The notes under the pieces are model-generated. The model was not told the DNA's origin and did not search any database. It saw only the letters and a list, made by a program, of their open reading frames with translations. Below are positions 40,800-49,639 of a DNA stretch of 64,000 bases, piece after piece; the stretch's first letter is position 1; the number at the start of each line of letters is the position of its first letter. Source of the stretch: Granulicatella balaenopterae (GTDB lineage Bacteria > Bacillota > Bacilli > Lactobacillales > Aerococcaceae); the NCBI RefSeq assembly GCF_900111135.1, contig NZ_FOGF01000007.1:1-64000 (forward strand), in the 5' to 3' direction. Position numbers and translations under genes: made by a program.

Positions 40800-42689
40800 C
40801 TATTTAGACAAATCTATCTTCACAATAAGCATTTTTTCTGCAGGTAATTCAATTTTATCTTTCTTTATGTACGCCTCCTGACCGACGACTATTTCAACAA
40901 TATCTTCAACATTATACTCAAATGCGATACTTTGTGCTTCCAATGATGGATTACGGTAGGAAATGATTAGTTCGCTCTCGTCATCATTTAAGCACTTAAA
41001 TCCATAAATACTTGCCATATTACTTGGCTTTTCTCCAAAGAAGACACTATTTTTCAATGTCTGATAATTCTGTTCAATCCATTTAATTGCTTCTGAATTG
41101 GCTTGCCAACGTTCTTCATCAAACATGGTATATGAATAATAAAATTCCCAAAAACCATTACCACGCGTTGAAATGAATAATAAATAATCTTTAAATTCCG
41201 CAACTGTCGAATGAATTGGTGCATCTAAATACCATGTGTGAGCCGATACCGCATAGATTGGGTCATGATTATATAGACTACTTAATGGTAATTGAATATC
41301 ACGCTCAAATAAAAACTCATAATATTGCGAATCACGATAAGTAATCATCTTACTAGTATCTGTTGTCTGTTCCATAACATAACCCACATCTTGCGAACTT
41401 TGAATCCATAAAGAATTAACCCATTGCAAGAACCATGGACTTGGATTTACATATGAGGTTAAATTTAACCAAAAATCTTTTGCGCCTCGTTCCTTACGTA
41501 AATCAATAAACAATTCAACTAAGAACTCGTATACTTTCGTCATAGTATGCATGCCATAAGGACCACTCGCATCATCTTCTGCTGGTTGCAATAATAAGCC
41601 ATCAATTTTCCAATATGAAATATCATATTTTGTTTGGTATTCAAGCATTTTACGTTTCATTTCACGTAAATAATTAAAATCACCGACATTAACATCATTG
41701 CTGCGACTATTTTTACTACCAATTTTCAATTCAGGATGAGCTTCTAGCCAATCACTCATAATAACTTCAGTGCCATTATATCCGCCTCTTGGTCCAATCC
41801 ATAAACCTAAACTAGCATCAAAGCTCTTCACCAATTCAGCAATATCAGTTAATTCATTTGGAAACTTTTCATTAAATTGCCAAACGCTTTGATAATTCGT
41901 CCAACCGTCATCGACTACATAGGCATCTAATTTAACTCCATAATTAGCAAATCCTTTATGAATAGTAGAAAAACTCTTAAGAATACCGTCATTATTAATC
42001 TCTGTCATGTGGTCATACCAAGAATTATATTGCTTTCTAAAGTAGCTTGGTTGCGAAATCCCTTTAAGATAGGATAGAAAAGCTTGTTTTAACGAATCTT
42101 TATCGCTGTCAGTAGCACTTCCGACAATCGCTGGAAAGATTTCTTTAGGAAATTCAGTCTGCTCACCTAAATAATATTTACTAGTATAAGTTTGTTTGGT
42201 CACTCGATTTTCACTAAGCGGGAATTCTGTACCTAAAAATAATGAATTTGCATAGACCGGCTGACCTAATTCAACGTAATACCCCTTAAAACCTGCCATT
42301 TCTTTAATATCTTTTTGCTTTTTAGGATAATAGATTTGATTATTTTCTTGAAATTCAATTAACTCTACTATAATATAATTAATCTTTTTAGCTGATTTTT
42401 GAATCGTAACCGTCTTAGCAATAACATCAAAACGTGCATCATAAACTACATTTATTTTAATATCATCACTTTCAAATAGCACTTCAACTTTCTCATTAGT
42501 ATCTTTTACTAATGTCAATTTACATTCTGAGGCGTAAATCTCTGTTCCATCCAAAAATTTTATGATAAATTCCTCACACCTTTTAATTGGAACAGCCATA
42601 TTTGCTTTTAAATTATTAATAGCACTTGTATAAAATTCATTACCATCATAATAAAAAGTTCTACTAATTTTCTTGTTACTAATCTCCAC
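40800..42689 (-). CDS. GH36-type alpha-galactosidase, cytoplasmic
   Basis: A 629-aa protein without a signal peptide. An N-terminal beta-sandwich (about 1-200) precedes a TIM barrel. YWKIDGLLL holds the probable nucleophile Asp363, LDAYVVDDGW and LWIGPRGGYNG are barrel-end motifs of clan GH-D. It should remove terminal alpha-galactose (B antigen), though some GH36 members act on alpha-GalNAc (A antigen). The absence of GalNAc-handling genes nearby and the presence of galK/galT favour galactose. GTG 42689 overlaps the end of the fucosidase gene. A GH36 also occurs in the Sp3-BS71-type pneumococcal fucose operon. Confidence 0.82.
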   Translation of the reverse strand: MEISNKKISRTFYYDGNEFYTSAINNLKANMAVPIKRCEEFIIKFLDGTEIYASECKLTLVKDTNEKVEVLFESDDIKINVVYDARFDVIAKTVTIQKSAKKINYIIVELIEFQENNQIYYPKKQKDIKEMAGFKGYYVELGQPVYANSLFLGTEFPLSENRVTKQTYTSKYYLGEQTEFPKEIFPAIVGSATDSDKDSLKQAFLSYLKGISQPSYFRKQYNSWYDHMTEINNDGILKSFSTIHKGFANYGVKLDAYVVDDGWTNYQSVWQFNEKFPNELTDIAELVKSFDASLGLWIGPRGGYNGTEVIMSDWLEAHPELKIGSKNSRSNDVNVGDFNYLREMKRKMLEYQTKYDISYWKIDGLLLQPAEDDASGPYGMHTMTKVYEFLVELFIDLRKERGAKDFWLNLTSYVNPSPWFLQWVNSLWIQSSQDVGYVMEQTTDTSKMITYRDSQYYEFLFERDIQLPLSSLYNHDPIYAVSAHTWYLDAPIHSTVAEFKDYLLFISTRGNGFWEFYYSYTMFDEERWQANSEAIKWIEQNYQTLKNSVFFGEKPSNMASIYGFKCLNDDESELIISYRNPSLEAQSIAFEYNVEDIVEIVVGQEAYIKKDKIELPAEKMLIVKIDLSK

Positions 42690-44010
42690 TTATATCACCT
42701 ACCAATTCTATTTTAATAACACTTGCAATATCATTAGGTAAAGGATAAGTAAAATGATCAACATCGCCATATTGCGCAAAACATAAATCTTTAAAAGCAT
42801 TAGTATTCCAACTTTTAGAAATCTTCACTTCACCAGCATCATGTAAAAAGCTCATGCGTTTAATATCAGTTTCTTTAAGCCCTGGTAAATAGATTGGTCC
42901 AATTGGTTGTTCAAAGATATGCGCATAAATTGTATTGTTATTACGTGTATAATACCCCCATTCAGGCTTTACTAAATCTGCATAGCCACAACCATAAATT
43001 GCTTCTTGGTGCTGATTCATCCAAGTCGCAAAAGTATCTAGAATAGCGATACTATCTTGTGGGATATTCCCTAAAGCATCTGGTCCAACATTTAAAATCA
43101 TATTACCATTTTTGCTAACACATTCAATTAATTTGCGAATCAAGACTTTAGCTGGTTTGTATAAGTGATCATTGGGATTATACGCCCAGTTATTATTCAT
43201 CGTAATACATAACTCCCATGGGATAAACTCACCTTTATAGTTTCTAATGCCTTCATGCGGTACGATTTGTTCTGGACTAACAAAATCTCCCGAATACAGA
43301 TTAATCGCATCCGTCACAATACTTCCAAAGCCTTCACCTGACGTTTCTAAGCGATTATCAATAATTACATTAGGCTGATGTTTTCTAACCATCTTGATTA
43401 ATTCAGTGGCACGCCATTTTTCACCAACCATCTCTTCATATGAATAATCAAACCATAAAATATCAATCTGACCATAATTTGTTACAATCTCTTCAACTTG
43501 ATGATGCATATAATCAAGGTAATTCTCAAAATCAATTTCCTCATCTTTATAATCTTCATTGTCGCGCATTGGGTGGTTCAAATCTTTGTATTTTGGATAA
43601 TCTTTATGATGCCAATCAATCAAACTAAAATACAAGCCTACTTTCAAACCTTCTGAACGCACCGCATCTACATATTCCGCTACTAAATCACGTCCAATTG
43701 GGGTATTAGTTACTTTATAATCAGTATACTTAGAATCAAATAAACAAAAACCGTCATGATGCTTCGCAGTCAAAACCATATATTTCATACCAGCTGCTTT
43801 CGCCAACTTAGCCCATTCTTTCGGATTGTATTGCGTTGGATTAAATGCATCAAAATATGGTTGATAGTCCTCTATAGATACTTTCTGATGACTACGATAC
43901 CATTCGCCTTTCCCAGGAATTGAATAAATTCCCCAATGAATAAACATCCCAAAACGATCATGTCTAAACCATTCTGTCTTCTTATTAATCATGTCTAAAC
44001 TATTTATCAT
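42679..44010 (-). CDS. GH29 alpha-L-fucosidase, cytoplasmic
   Basis: A 443-aa enzyme. RFGMFIHWGIYSIPGKGEWY (20-39) and TAKHHDGFCLFDS form the substrate pocket, and the nucleophile is Asp188 in ILWFDYSYE. There is no signal peptide, so it acts on imported oligosaccharide. GH29 enzymes cleave alpha-1,3/1,4 or, in some cases, alpha-1,2 fucose. The ATG overlaps the stop of the permease gene (ATGA), so hydrolase and importer are produced together. Confidence 0.92.
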   Translation of the reverse strand: MINSLDMINKKTEWFRHDRFGMFIHWGIYSIPGKGEWYRSHQKVSIEDYQPYFDAFNPTQYNPKEWAKLAKAAGMKYMVLTAKHHDGFCLFDSKYTDYKVTNTPIGRDLVAEYVDAVRSEGLKVGLYFSLIDWHHKDYPKYKDLNHPMRDNEDYKDEEIDFENYLDYMHHQVEEIVTNYGQIDILWFDYSYEEMVGEKWRATELIKMVRKHQPNVIIDNRLETSGEGFGSIVTDAINLYSGDFVSPEQIVPHEGIRNYKGEFIPWELCITMNNNWAYNPNDHLYKPAKVLIRKLIECVSKNGNMILNVGPDALGNIPQDSIAILDTFATWMNQHQEAIYGCGYADLVKPEWGYYTRNNNTIYAHIFEQPIGPIYLPGLKETDIKRMSFLHDAGEVKISKSWNTNAFKDLCFAQYGDVDHFTYPLPNDIASVIKIELVGDISGD

Positions 44011-44864
44011 CCTTTTACTGCGCCTCCTCCTAATGCTTCAATAAAGTACTTACTTGTAAACGTAAATAAAAGAATCGGTGGTAATACAATAACGATAATT
44101 GCTGAAAATAGCCCATTATAATTCGTATTAAAACTTGTTGTAAATTGCCCTAATAAAGCCGGAACAGTTAATTGATCATGATCGATAATCAACATTGATG
44201 ACCAATAATACTCATTCCAATTATTCATAAACGCTAAAATCCATGCTGTTAAAATTCCCGGTCTAGCAATCGGCAACATAATTCGCCAAAAAATCTGACT
44301 ATGACTAGCACCATCAATTTCTGCTGCTTCTTCTAATGAATCAGGAATAATAGCAAAATAGTTACGAATAATAAAGAAACTCATTGCAATACCACTACAT
44401 GTATACACAAACATTAAAGCAAATGGCGTATTGTAAATGCCAATTTTATTAACAAGATTATATACTGGGAAAGTCATCGCTGTCGCTGGAATAAACATAG
44501 TAGAATAAATCATCGCAGTTACTATTTTTTTCCCTTTAAAATCCATTCTTGCGATTACATAAGCAGACATTGAAATCATAATAATACTCAATGTTGCTGA
44601 AACGGTAACGATTTTAAAACTATTCCAAAAATAATGAAGTACATTCATTTCCGTAAATACAGAGATATACCCATCAAAACTAATATCTTTTGGTAAAGTA
44701 AACCCAGGTTCTAAAGTAGGATCAGCTTTTAAAGATGATAAAAACACCCAAATAATCGGGAATAAAGAAATTAAACAAGTAATTGTCATATAAACATAAA
44801 TTACCCACTTACTTTTTTTAGACAATCCACTACTATGAATATTGTGTTTTTTATGCTTTTTCAT
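44007..44864 (-). CDS. Carbohydrate ABC transporter permease (MalG type)
   Basis: A 285-aa inner subunit with six transmembrane helices. The EAA coupling loop reads EEAAEIDGASHSQIFWRIML (about 177-196). It pairs with the MalF-type permease encoded just upstream (1-bp gap) and the lipoprotein before that. No ATPase is encoded here, so it probably uses a shared MsmK-type ATPase from elsewhere, as in streptococci. The likely cargo is the blood-group trisaccharide or a fucosylated fragment. Confidence 0.9.
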   Translation of the reverse strand: MKKHKKHNIHSSGLSKKSKWVIYVYMTITCLISLFPIIWVFLSSLKADPTLEPGFTLPKDISFDGYISVFTEMNVLHYFWNSFKIVTVSATLSIIMISMSAYVIARMDFKGKKIVTAMIYSTMFIPATAMTFPVYNLVNKIGIYNTPFALMFVYTCSGIAMSFFIIRNYFAIIPDSLEEAAEIDGASHSQIFWRIMLPIARPGILTAWILAFMNNWNEYYWSSMLIIDHDQLTVPALLGQFTTSFNTNYNGLFSAIIVIVLPPILLFTFTSKYFIEALGGGAVKG

Positions 44865-44865
44865 C

Positions 44866-45798
44866 TTACTTGCCCCCCTTACTGCTTCGTTTCTTCATAC
44901 CAAAAATTAAGTTAATGCAAACAATAATTAGCATACCGCCTAATATTTGGAATACCCCAATTGTATTGGCACGCGCATATTGTGTTCTTGAACTTGCCAC
45001 AGCCAAATCACGAATAATATAACTAATACTCTTCGTACCAGCTGCACCTTTTGTTAAAAAGAATACCTCGTTATACAATAGGAATCCTGCTGTAGCCGCT
45101 AAAATCGAGATTGTCTTAATAGTATCTTTAATCATCGGTAGCGTAATATAAAATTCTCTACGCCAACCAAAAATACCATCTAAAGTTGCCGCTTCATAAA
45201 TTTCTTTAGGAATTGCAAAAATTTGACCCAATACCATAATCGTTGAAGTTCCAGCAAAGAAAATATAAGCACATGTCATAGCAATAAAATTAATTCCTGG
45301 TGTCAATAATATTGCACCATTATAATCAGGATTAAATACTCTAATAATTTGATTAATCACCCCGTAATTAGGATTGTAAATTTGTAAGAAAATTAATCCC
45401 ATTGCAGCACTAGAAATAATGCTTGGAATAATATATACATTACGTGCAAATTTCCAACCTTTTAACTTTTTAGAAAAAGCAATCGCTACTGAAACTGCTA
45501 AAGGTACTTGAACTAACATACCAATTACAGCCCATAATAAAGAATTTCTTAATGCTTCCCAAAAGAATGGATGTTTTGTAAAAATATAAATATAATTAGT
45601 AAGTAAATCTTTCCATCCATAAAAACTAGGATTATTTAAATTAGTATAATCCCATTTCATAAAAGATGATACAAATACAATAACGACTGAGTATAAATAA
45701 AACACTGAAAAACAAATTAAAGTAGGTAATAAAAATAACCAAATAAATCTTTTCTTTTGTACAGAACGTTTTTTCATACTCATTTTCTTTTCACCCAT
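44866..45798 (-). CDS. Carbohydrate ABC transporter permease (MalF type)
   Basis: A 310-aa permease with a basic N-terminus (KKRSVQKKRF) and six helices. The EAA loop reads EAATLDGIFGWRREFYITLP (about 202-221). TAGGAGGGAG precedes the ATG. A stem-loop between the binding-protein gene and this one probably lowers permease expression relative to the binding protein, as is common in such operons. Confidence 0.9.
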   Translation of the reverse strand: MGEKKMSMKKRSVQKKRFIWLFLLPTLICFSVFYLYSVVIVFVSSFMKWDYTNLNNPSFYGWKDLLTNYIYIFTKHPFFWEALRNSLLWAVIGMLVQVPLAVSVAIAFSKKLKGWKFARNVYIIPSIISSAAMGLIFLQIYNPNYGVINQIIRVFNPDYNGAILLTPGINFIAMTCAYIFFAGTSTIMVLGQIFAIPKEIYEAATLDGIFGWRREFYITLPMIKDTIKTISILAATAGFLLYNEVFFLTKGAAGTKSISYIIRDLAVASSRTQYARANTIGVFQILGGMLIIVCINLIFGMKKRSSKGGK

Positions 45799-45815
45799 TA
45801 AATTCTCCCTCCTAT

Positions 45816-45853
45816 AAAAATTAGGATATCAATAACAAGTACCGATATCCTAA
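45816..45853 (-). terminator. Intra-operon stem-loop after the binding-protein gene
   Basis: TTAGGATATC (45821-45830) and GATATCCTAA (45844-45853) form a perfect 10-bp stem followed by TTTTT on the leftward transcript. Probably a partial terminator or mRNA-end stabiliser that sets binding protein above permease levels. Confidence 0.7.
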
Positions 45854-45874
45854 AATAGTTGTCAATTAACCATA

Positions 45875-47173
45875 CTAATTAATTAAGGCGATTAATGTAT
45901 CTTGTGTTTCTTGAACTTTTTGATTTACATCACTACTTGCAGCACTTTCGCTTAGAGCATTAATTAAGGTGCTACGAACATCTCCACCCCATGCATCATT
46001 AATTGTTTTTACAGCATAATCAGCATTTTTCACTTGAGCAATTGCAGTACCTAATAATTTTACAGTAGGATCATCGCTATGTTCAGCAAGCTCTGCTACA
46101 TTGATATTTTCATTAGCAGGATTAGCTCCAACTTTTTCAAAAATCACTTTTTGCACTTCATCGCTAGTCATATATTTCAAGAACTCTAATGCTAATTCTT
46201 GTTTTTCTTTACTCATGCTACTTGAAATTGTCATACCACCACCGCATGAACTAATCGCAACATGTCCAGGATATAATCCAGGTGCAATAGCAGGGTTTTC
46301 AACTACACCACCAGCAGCCCACACACCATTAAAGAATACCGCTGATTTATTTTGTACAAAATCTGCTGAATAAGTATCTGCTGAACCACCAGAGTTTTGA
46401 GCACCATTTTGATTAACAGCAGTCATGACAGTTGTTAATGCATTTGTGAATGCAACGGATTTAATGCCTTCTTCAGTCAAAGGTTGTTCCAATAATTTGC
46501 GTCCTTCTTCTGTTTCAGCTAAGGCAGTATTTAATAAACGAATAGCTGGCTCCCCTGCACCGAAAGCATAAATTCCTTTATCTGTTCTTACTTGTTCCAT
46601 TGCGCTAGAGAAAGCACTCCAATCATTCCATTCTTCAGGTGTTTTAGCTCCAGTTGCTTCAAAAATATCTTTGTTATACCAAAGTCCCATAGTAAACATT
46701 TGATCGTGAACAGTAAATAATTTTCCGTCTACTAAATTTTGTGTATAGTTTAAACCAACATTTTTTTGTAAATTATTTTCATCAATATATGGTTTTAAGT
46801 CTAATACTAAATCTTGTTCGATTGCTGCTAATGATACGGCATTCCCTGCTAAGTCAATCATATCTGGGAATTGGCCGCTTGCAACTTTATTATTCATAAT
46901 ATCTACTAAACTTCCGGAAACTGGTGTTGGTTTAAATTGTACTGGTCCATCTTCATGTTGTTTAGCAAAATCATCATATAAATCACGCATTACTTTTGCG
47001 ACTGGCCATTCATCTTCATTATGGAAATAACCATGATAAAATTCTAAAACTTCTTGTTTACCATCATTTGATGGTGTTGGATCAGTTCCTTCGTTAGAGT
47101 TATTCGAACATGCCACCAATCCTAATGCAGCTGTTGCTAAAACTACCGTACTTTTTAATAATTGTTTTTTCAT
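45875..47173 (-). CDS. Sugar-binding lipoprotein of an ABC importer
   Basis: A 432-aa extracellular solute-binding protein of the family 1 (maltose/multiple-sugar) type. The lipoprotein signal ends in GLVAC with the lipidated Cys22, followed by a Ser/Asn-rich linker. The mature part shows the expected GLWYNKDIFEATG and FNGVWAAGG blocks. It captures the oligosaccharide released by GH98 and passes it to the two permeases. CTTGGAGGG precedes the ATG. It follows fucK by 63 bp in the same operon. Confidence 0.9.
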   Translation of the reverse strand: MKKQLLKSTVVLATAALGLVACSNNSNEGTDPTPSNDGKQEVLEFYHGYFHNEDEWPVAKVMRDLYDDFAKQHEDGPVQFKPTPVSGSLVDIMNNKVASGQFPDMIDLAGNAVSLAAIEQDLVLDLKPYIDENNLQKNVGLNYTQNLVDGKLFTVHDQMFTMGLWYNKDIFEATGAKTPEEWNDWSAFSSAMEQVRTDKGIYAFGAGEPAIRLLNTALAETEEGRKLLEQPLTEEGIKSVAFTNALTTVMTAVNQNGAQNSGGSADTYSADFVQNKSAVFFNGVWAAGGVVENPAIAPGLYPGHVAISSCGGGMTISSSMSKEKQELALEFLKYMTSDEVQKVIFEKVGANPANENINVAELAEHSDDPTVKLLGTAIAQVKNADYAVKTINDAWGGDVRSTLINALSESAASSDVNQKVQETQDTLIALIN

Positions 47174-47236
47174 GTTAATCCCTCCAAGAGTTTTTTTATT
47201 TATATTTTTTATCCTAAAATATTTTTAATCTGCTGA

Positions 47237-48631
47237 TTATTTTGGTGTGTATGAATGAAATTCAACAGATTTTAAAATTAAGTCATGCGCTTGTTCAAGA
47301 GATGCTAACTTTTTATTCGCAATTAATTGAATAATAATATTACCAATAACCGTTGCTTCATATAGCCCAGTAATAACTTCTTTTCCTGTTATATCCGCAA
47401 TTAATTGTGTGAAATATGTTGATTTCGAACCACCACCTATTAAGTATATTTTTTGATACTGTTTATTTTTAATCTTTTCTAAATCTTGAATGGTATTACG
47501 ATATTTAATTGCTAAACTATAATATGCCGTCTTAAAGAATTCAGCCGCAGACTCTGGCACGTTTTGTCTTGTATTTTTTGCATACTTTTTAATCTTTTGA
47601 ATAATATCACCTGGTTTACTAAATTGTTCATTATCTGTATCAACGATGCATACATCTTTTTCGCAAGCTTTCACCATGGTAGTAATATCATCGAAAGAAT
47701 AACTTTCACCATGTACTTCAAAATCTCTTCTTAATTCTTCAACAATCCATAATCCTGTAGAATTTTTTAAAAATAGATTCGCACTATTAAATCCAAGTTC
47801 ATTCGTAAAATTATACGCTAATGATTCTTTTGTTATGATTGGTTGTTCTGTTTTGATACCAATTAATGACCAAGTACCACACGATATAAACACTTCATCA
47901 TCAAATGGAATTGCAGCTACCGCACTCGCGGTATCATGTTCACAAATATTAATTACCTTAATTTCATTAAATCCATATTCAGCTTTTATATGCCCTAGAA
48001 CATGACCACTCTTCACAATCCTAGGAAGAAAGTTTTCGTTCAAACTAAATTGCTGAAGCAGTTCTTTATTCCAACTCTTCTTCTCGGGCATTAACATTTG
48101 TGTAGTAGAAGCAATACTTTCTTCAATAACTGTCTCTCCTGTTAAATAATAATTAAATAAATCTGGCATCATTAAAATTTTATCAGTATTAAAATAGATA
48201 CTCGGCATTTGTTTTTGAACACTCATTAATTGAAACAAAGTATTAATCTCCATTAATTGTGTCCCCGTCTTAAAATATAGGTGATCTAACGAAACATACT
48301 TAGCTATTTTTGCTAAAATCCCTTTAGTTCTTGAGTCACGGTAATGAACAGGCGATGAAAGTAGCTCACCTTGGAAATTCAGCATGCCAAAATCTACTCC
48401 CCAAGTATCAATTCCAACCGAAATAATTTTCATTTTTTTTGAAGCAATTTCTATACTTTCTAGGATTTTTTTGAATAAATAATCAAAATCCCAACACATT
48501 ACTCCGCATTTTTTTATCGGTACATTAATGAAACGATTGATTTCTTCAAAGTATAATTTATTTATATTAATTGGAGAAATTACCGCTCTTCCGGAAGTTG
48601 CACCTAAATCTATTGCTAAAACCCCCTCCAT
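47237..48631 (-). CDS. fucK: L-fuculokinase (FGGY family, rhamnulokinase-like)
   Basis: A 464-aa sugar kinase. AIDLGATSGRAVI near the start binds phosphate, VGIDTWGVDFG near 94-104 holds the catalytic Asp, and YLIGGGSKSTYFTQLIADIT is the ATP-site block. The sequence looks more like rhamnulokinase than like E. coli FucK, as is also the case for pneumococcal fuculokinase. It phosphorylates L-fuculose at C1 for FucA. It is the first gene of the leftward operon carrying the ABC importer and glycosidases, and is divergent from fucR. AAAAGGAGGTG precedes the ATG. Confidence 0.85.
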   Translation of the reverse strand: MEGVLAIDLGATSGRAVISPININKLYFEEINRFINVPIKKCGVMCWDFDYLFKKILESIEIASKKMKIISVGIDTWGVDFGMLNFQGELLSSPVHYRDSRTKGILAKIAKYVSLDHLYFKTGTQLMEINTLFQLMSVQKQMPSIYFNTDKILMMPDLFNYYLTGETVIEESIASTTQMLMPEKKSWNKELLQQFSLNENFLPRIVKSGHVLGHIKAEYGFNEIKVINICEHDTASAVAAIPFDDEVFISCGTWSLIGIKTEQPIITKESLAYNFTNELGFNSANLFLKNSTGLWIVEELRRDFEVHGESYSFDDITTMVKACEKDVCIVDTDNEQFSKPGDIIQKIKKYAKNTRQNVPESAAEFFKTAYYSLAIKYRNTIQDLEKIKNKQYQKIYLIGGGSKSTYFTQLIADITGKEVITGLYEATVIGNIIIQLIANKKLASLEQAHDLILKSVEFHSYTPK

Positions 48632-48661
48632 ATCATCACCTCCTTTTTCTTCTACATCTAT

Positions 48662-48690
48662 ATTAAATACTATGCTGTTAGCGTTTACAA
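48662..48690 (-). promoter_or_regulatory. fucK promoter overlapped by a cre-like site
   Basis: On the minus strand TTGTAA (48685-48690) and TTTAAT (48662-48667) are 17 bp apart. The plus-strand word TGTTAGCGTTTACA (48676-48689) resembles a catabolite-response element and covers the -35, so CcpA could repress by blocking polymerase. The fucI promoter has the same composite (59454-59482). Confidence 0.7.
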
Positions 48691-48711
48691 TATATGAACG
48701 ATATGTTGGAA

Positions 48712-48742
48712 TTTATTCAAAAAATGATGGATTTTTATTCAA
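48712..48742. promoter_or_regulatory. Candidate FucR operator upstream of fucK
   Basis: Two identical TTTATTCAA words at 48712-48720 and 48734-48742 are 22 bp apart, two helical turns. The word recurs upstream of fucI at 59526. The position upstream of the -35 would suit an activator or a looping repressor. Confidence 0.55.
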
Positions 48743-48759
48743 TGACATTCACGTAAATG

Positions 48760-48781
48760 CTTAAATATGTTATTATTTAAG
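48760..48781. promoter_or_regulatory. Inverted repeat before fucR
   Basis: CTTAAATA (48760-48767) and TATTTAAG (48774-48781) are perfect 8-bp arms around 6 bp, about 30 bp before the fucR start. Possible autoregulatory site or part of the fucR core promoter. Confidence 0.4.
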
Positions 48782-48809
48782 TAAATTATTAGATTGAGAG
48801 GTGCCTCTT

Positions 48810-49574
48810 GTGGATAAAACTGAACGAATAAACACACTTATTGAACTAATTCAAACTAAAAAATGTCTTTCGGTAAAGGAATTAAGTCAAAAAACTTTTT
48901 TTAGCACATCGACACTTAGGAGAGATTTAATATACTTAGAAAATCAAGGACTCATTACTAGAAAACACGGTCAAATCGTTTTAAATACTTTAAAAACAAA
49001 TGAAGCTGCTCATAATATTCGAAAATCTGCTAATCGCAAGGAGAAAAAATATATTGCTTCAATTGCGAAAGATTTTATCGGTCCTGGAATGTGTATTTAC
49101 CTAGATTCTAGTACAACGGTCTATGAGATTTACCCTTATTTAGCTAGTATTGAAAATTTAATTATCTTCACTAATGGCTTAAATACTGCACAATCATTAG
49201 CCGATATTGCTAATCCAACGATGAAAATTTTCATTACAGGTGGCGAAATAAAACATTTTTCATCTTCTGTTATCACACAACAATTCACTAATGATTTGAT
49301 TAATCATTTTAAAATAGATTTAGCAATTTGCTCTGCTCATGGGATTGATCAACATTTCGTCTATGAAACAAGTCTGAGCCAAGCTATGACTAAAAAACAA
49401 ATTATGGATTTAGCTGAAGAAACATTATTATTAATTGATAGTTCGAAATTCAATCAAGTCGGTTTCTTTAAAATAAATTCAATCGATAACTATCATGCGA
49501 TTATCTCTGAAAAGTTACCATCATCAGATTTCTTAGATAGTGCTAATATGCATGATGTTGAATGGTTATGTTAA
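48810..49574 (+). CDS. fucR: DeoR-family regulator of fucose genes
   Basis: A 254-aa regulator. The N-terminal winged helix is LIQTKKCLSVKELSQKTFFS followed by TSTLRRDLIYLENQGLITRKHG, and the DeoR C-terminal sugar-phosphate sensor domain has LDSSTTVYEI and ITGGEI. GTG 48810 is chosen because GAGAGGTG lies 8 nt upstream; GTG 48801 falls on that site. It lies between the two fucose operons and is divergent from fucK. In fucose systems the effector is usually fuculose-1-phosphate and the protein an activator; which sign holds here is not shown. Confidence 0.82.
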   Translation: MDKTERINTLIELIQTKKCLSVKELSQKTFFSTSTLRRDLIYLENQGLITRKHGQIVLNTLKTNEAAHNIRKSANRKEKKYIASIAKDFIGPGMCIYLDSSTTVYEIYPYLASIENLIIFTNGLNTAQSLADIANPTMKIFITGGEIKHFSSSVITQQFTNDLINHFKIDLAICSAHGIDQHFVYETSLSQAMTKKQIMDLAEETLLLIDSSKFNQVGFFKINSIDNYHAIISEKLPSSDFLDSANMHDVEWLC

Positions 49575-49599
49575 TACGTTTTAAACTCACTATATCTAC

Positions 49600-49637
49600 A
49601 AAAAAGAGGTCGCCATACACAAAGCAACCTCTTTTTT
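49600..49637. terminator. Bidirectional terminator between fucR and the fucI operon
   Basis: AAAAAGAGGT and ACCTCTTTTT (with an inner GC pair) form the stem; T runs on both strands suit the convergent genes. Confidence 0.88.
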
Positions 49638-49639
49638 TA

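Noticed and set aside
40800-42689. Assigning GH36 as an alpha-N-acetylgalactosaminidase for the A antigen
   Set aside because: Family membership alone does not decide this, and no GalNAc-6-phosphate deacetylase or isomerase genes are nearby; galK and galT favour galactose.
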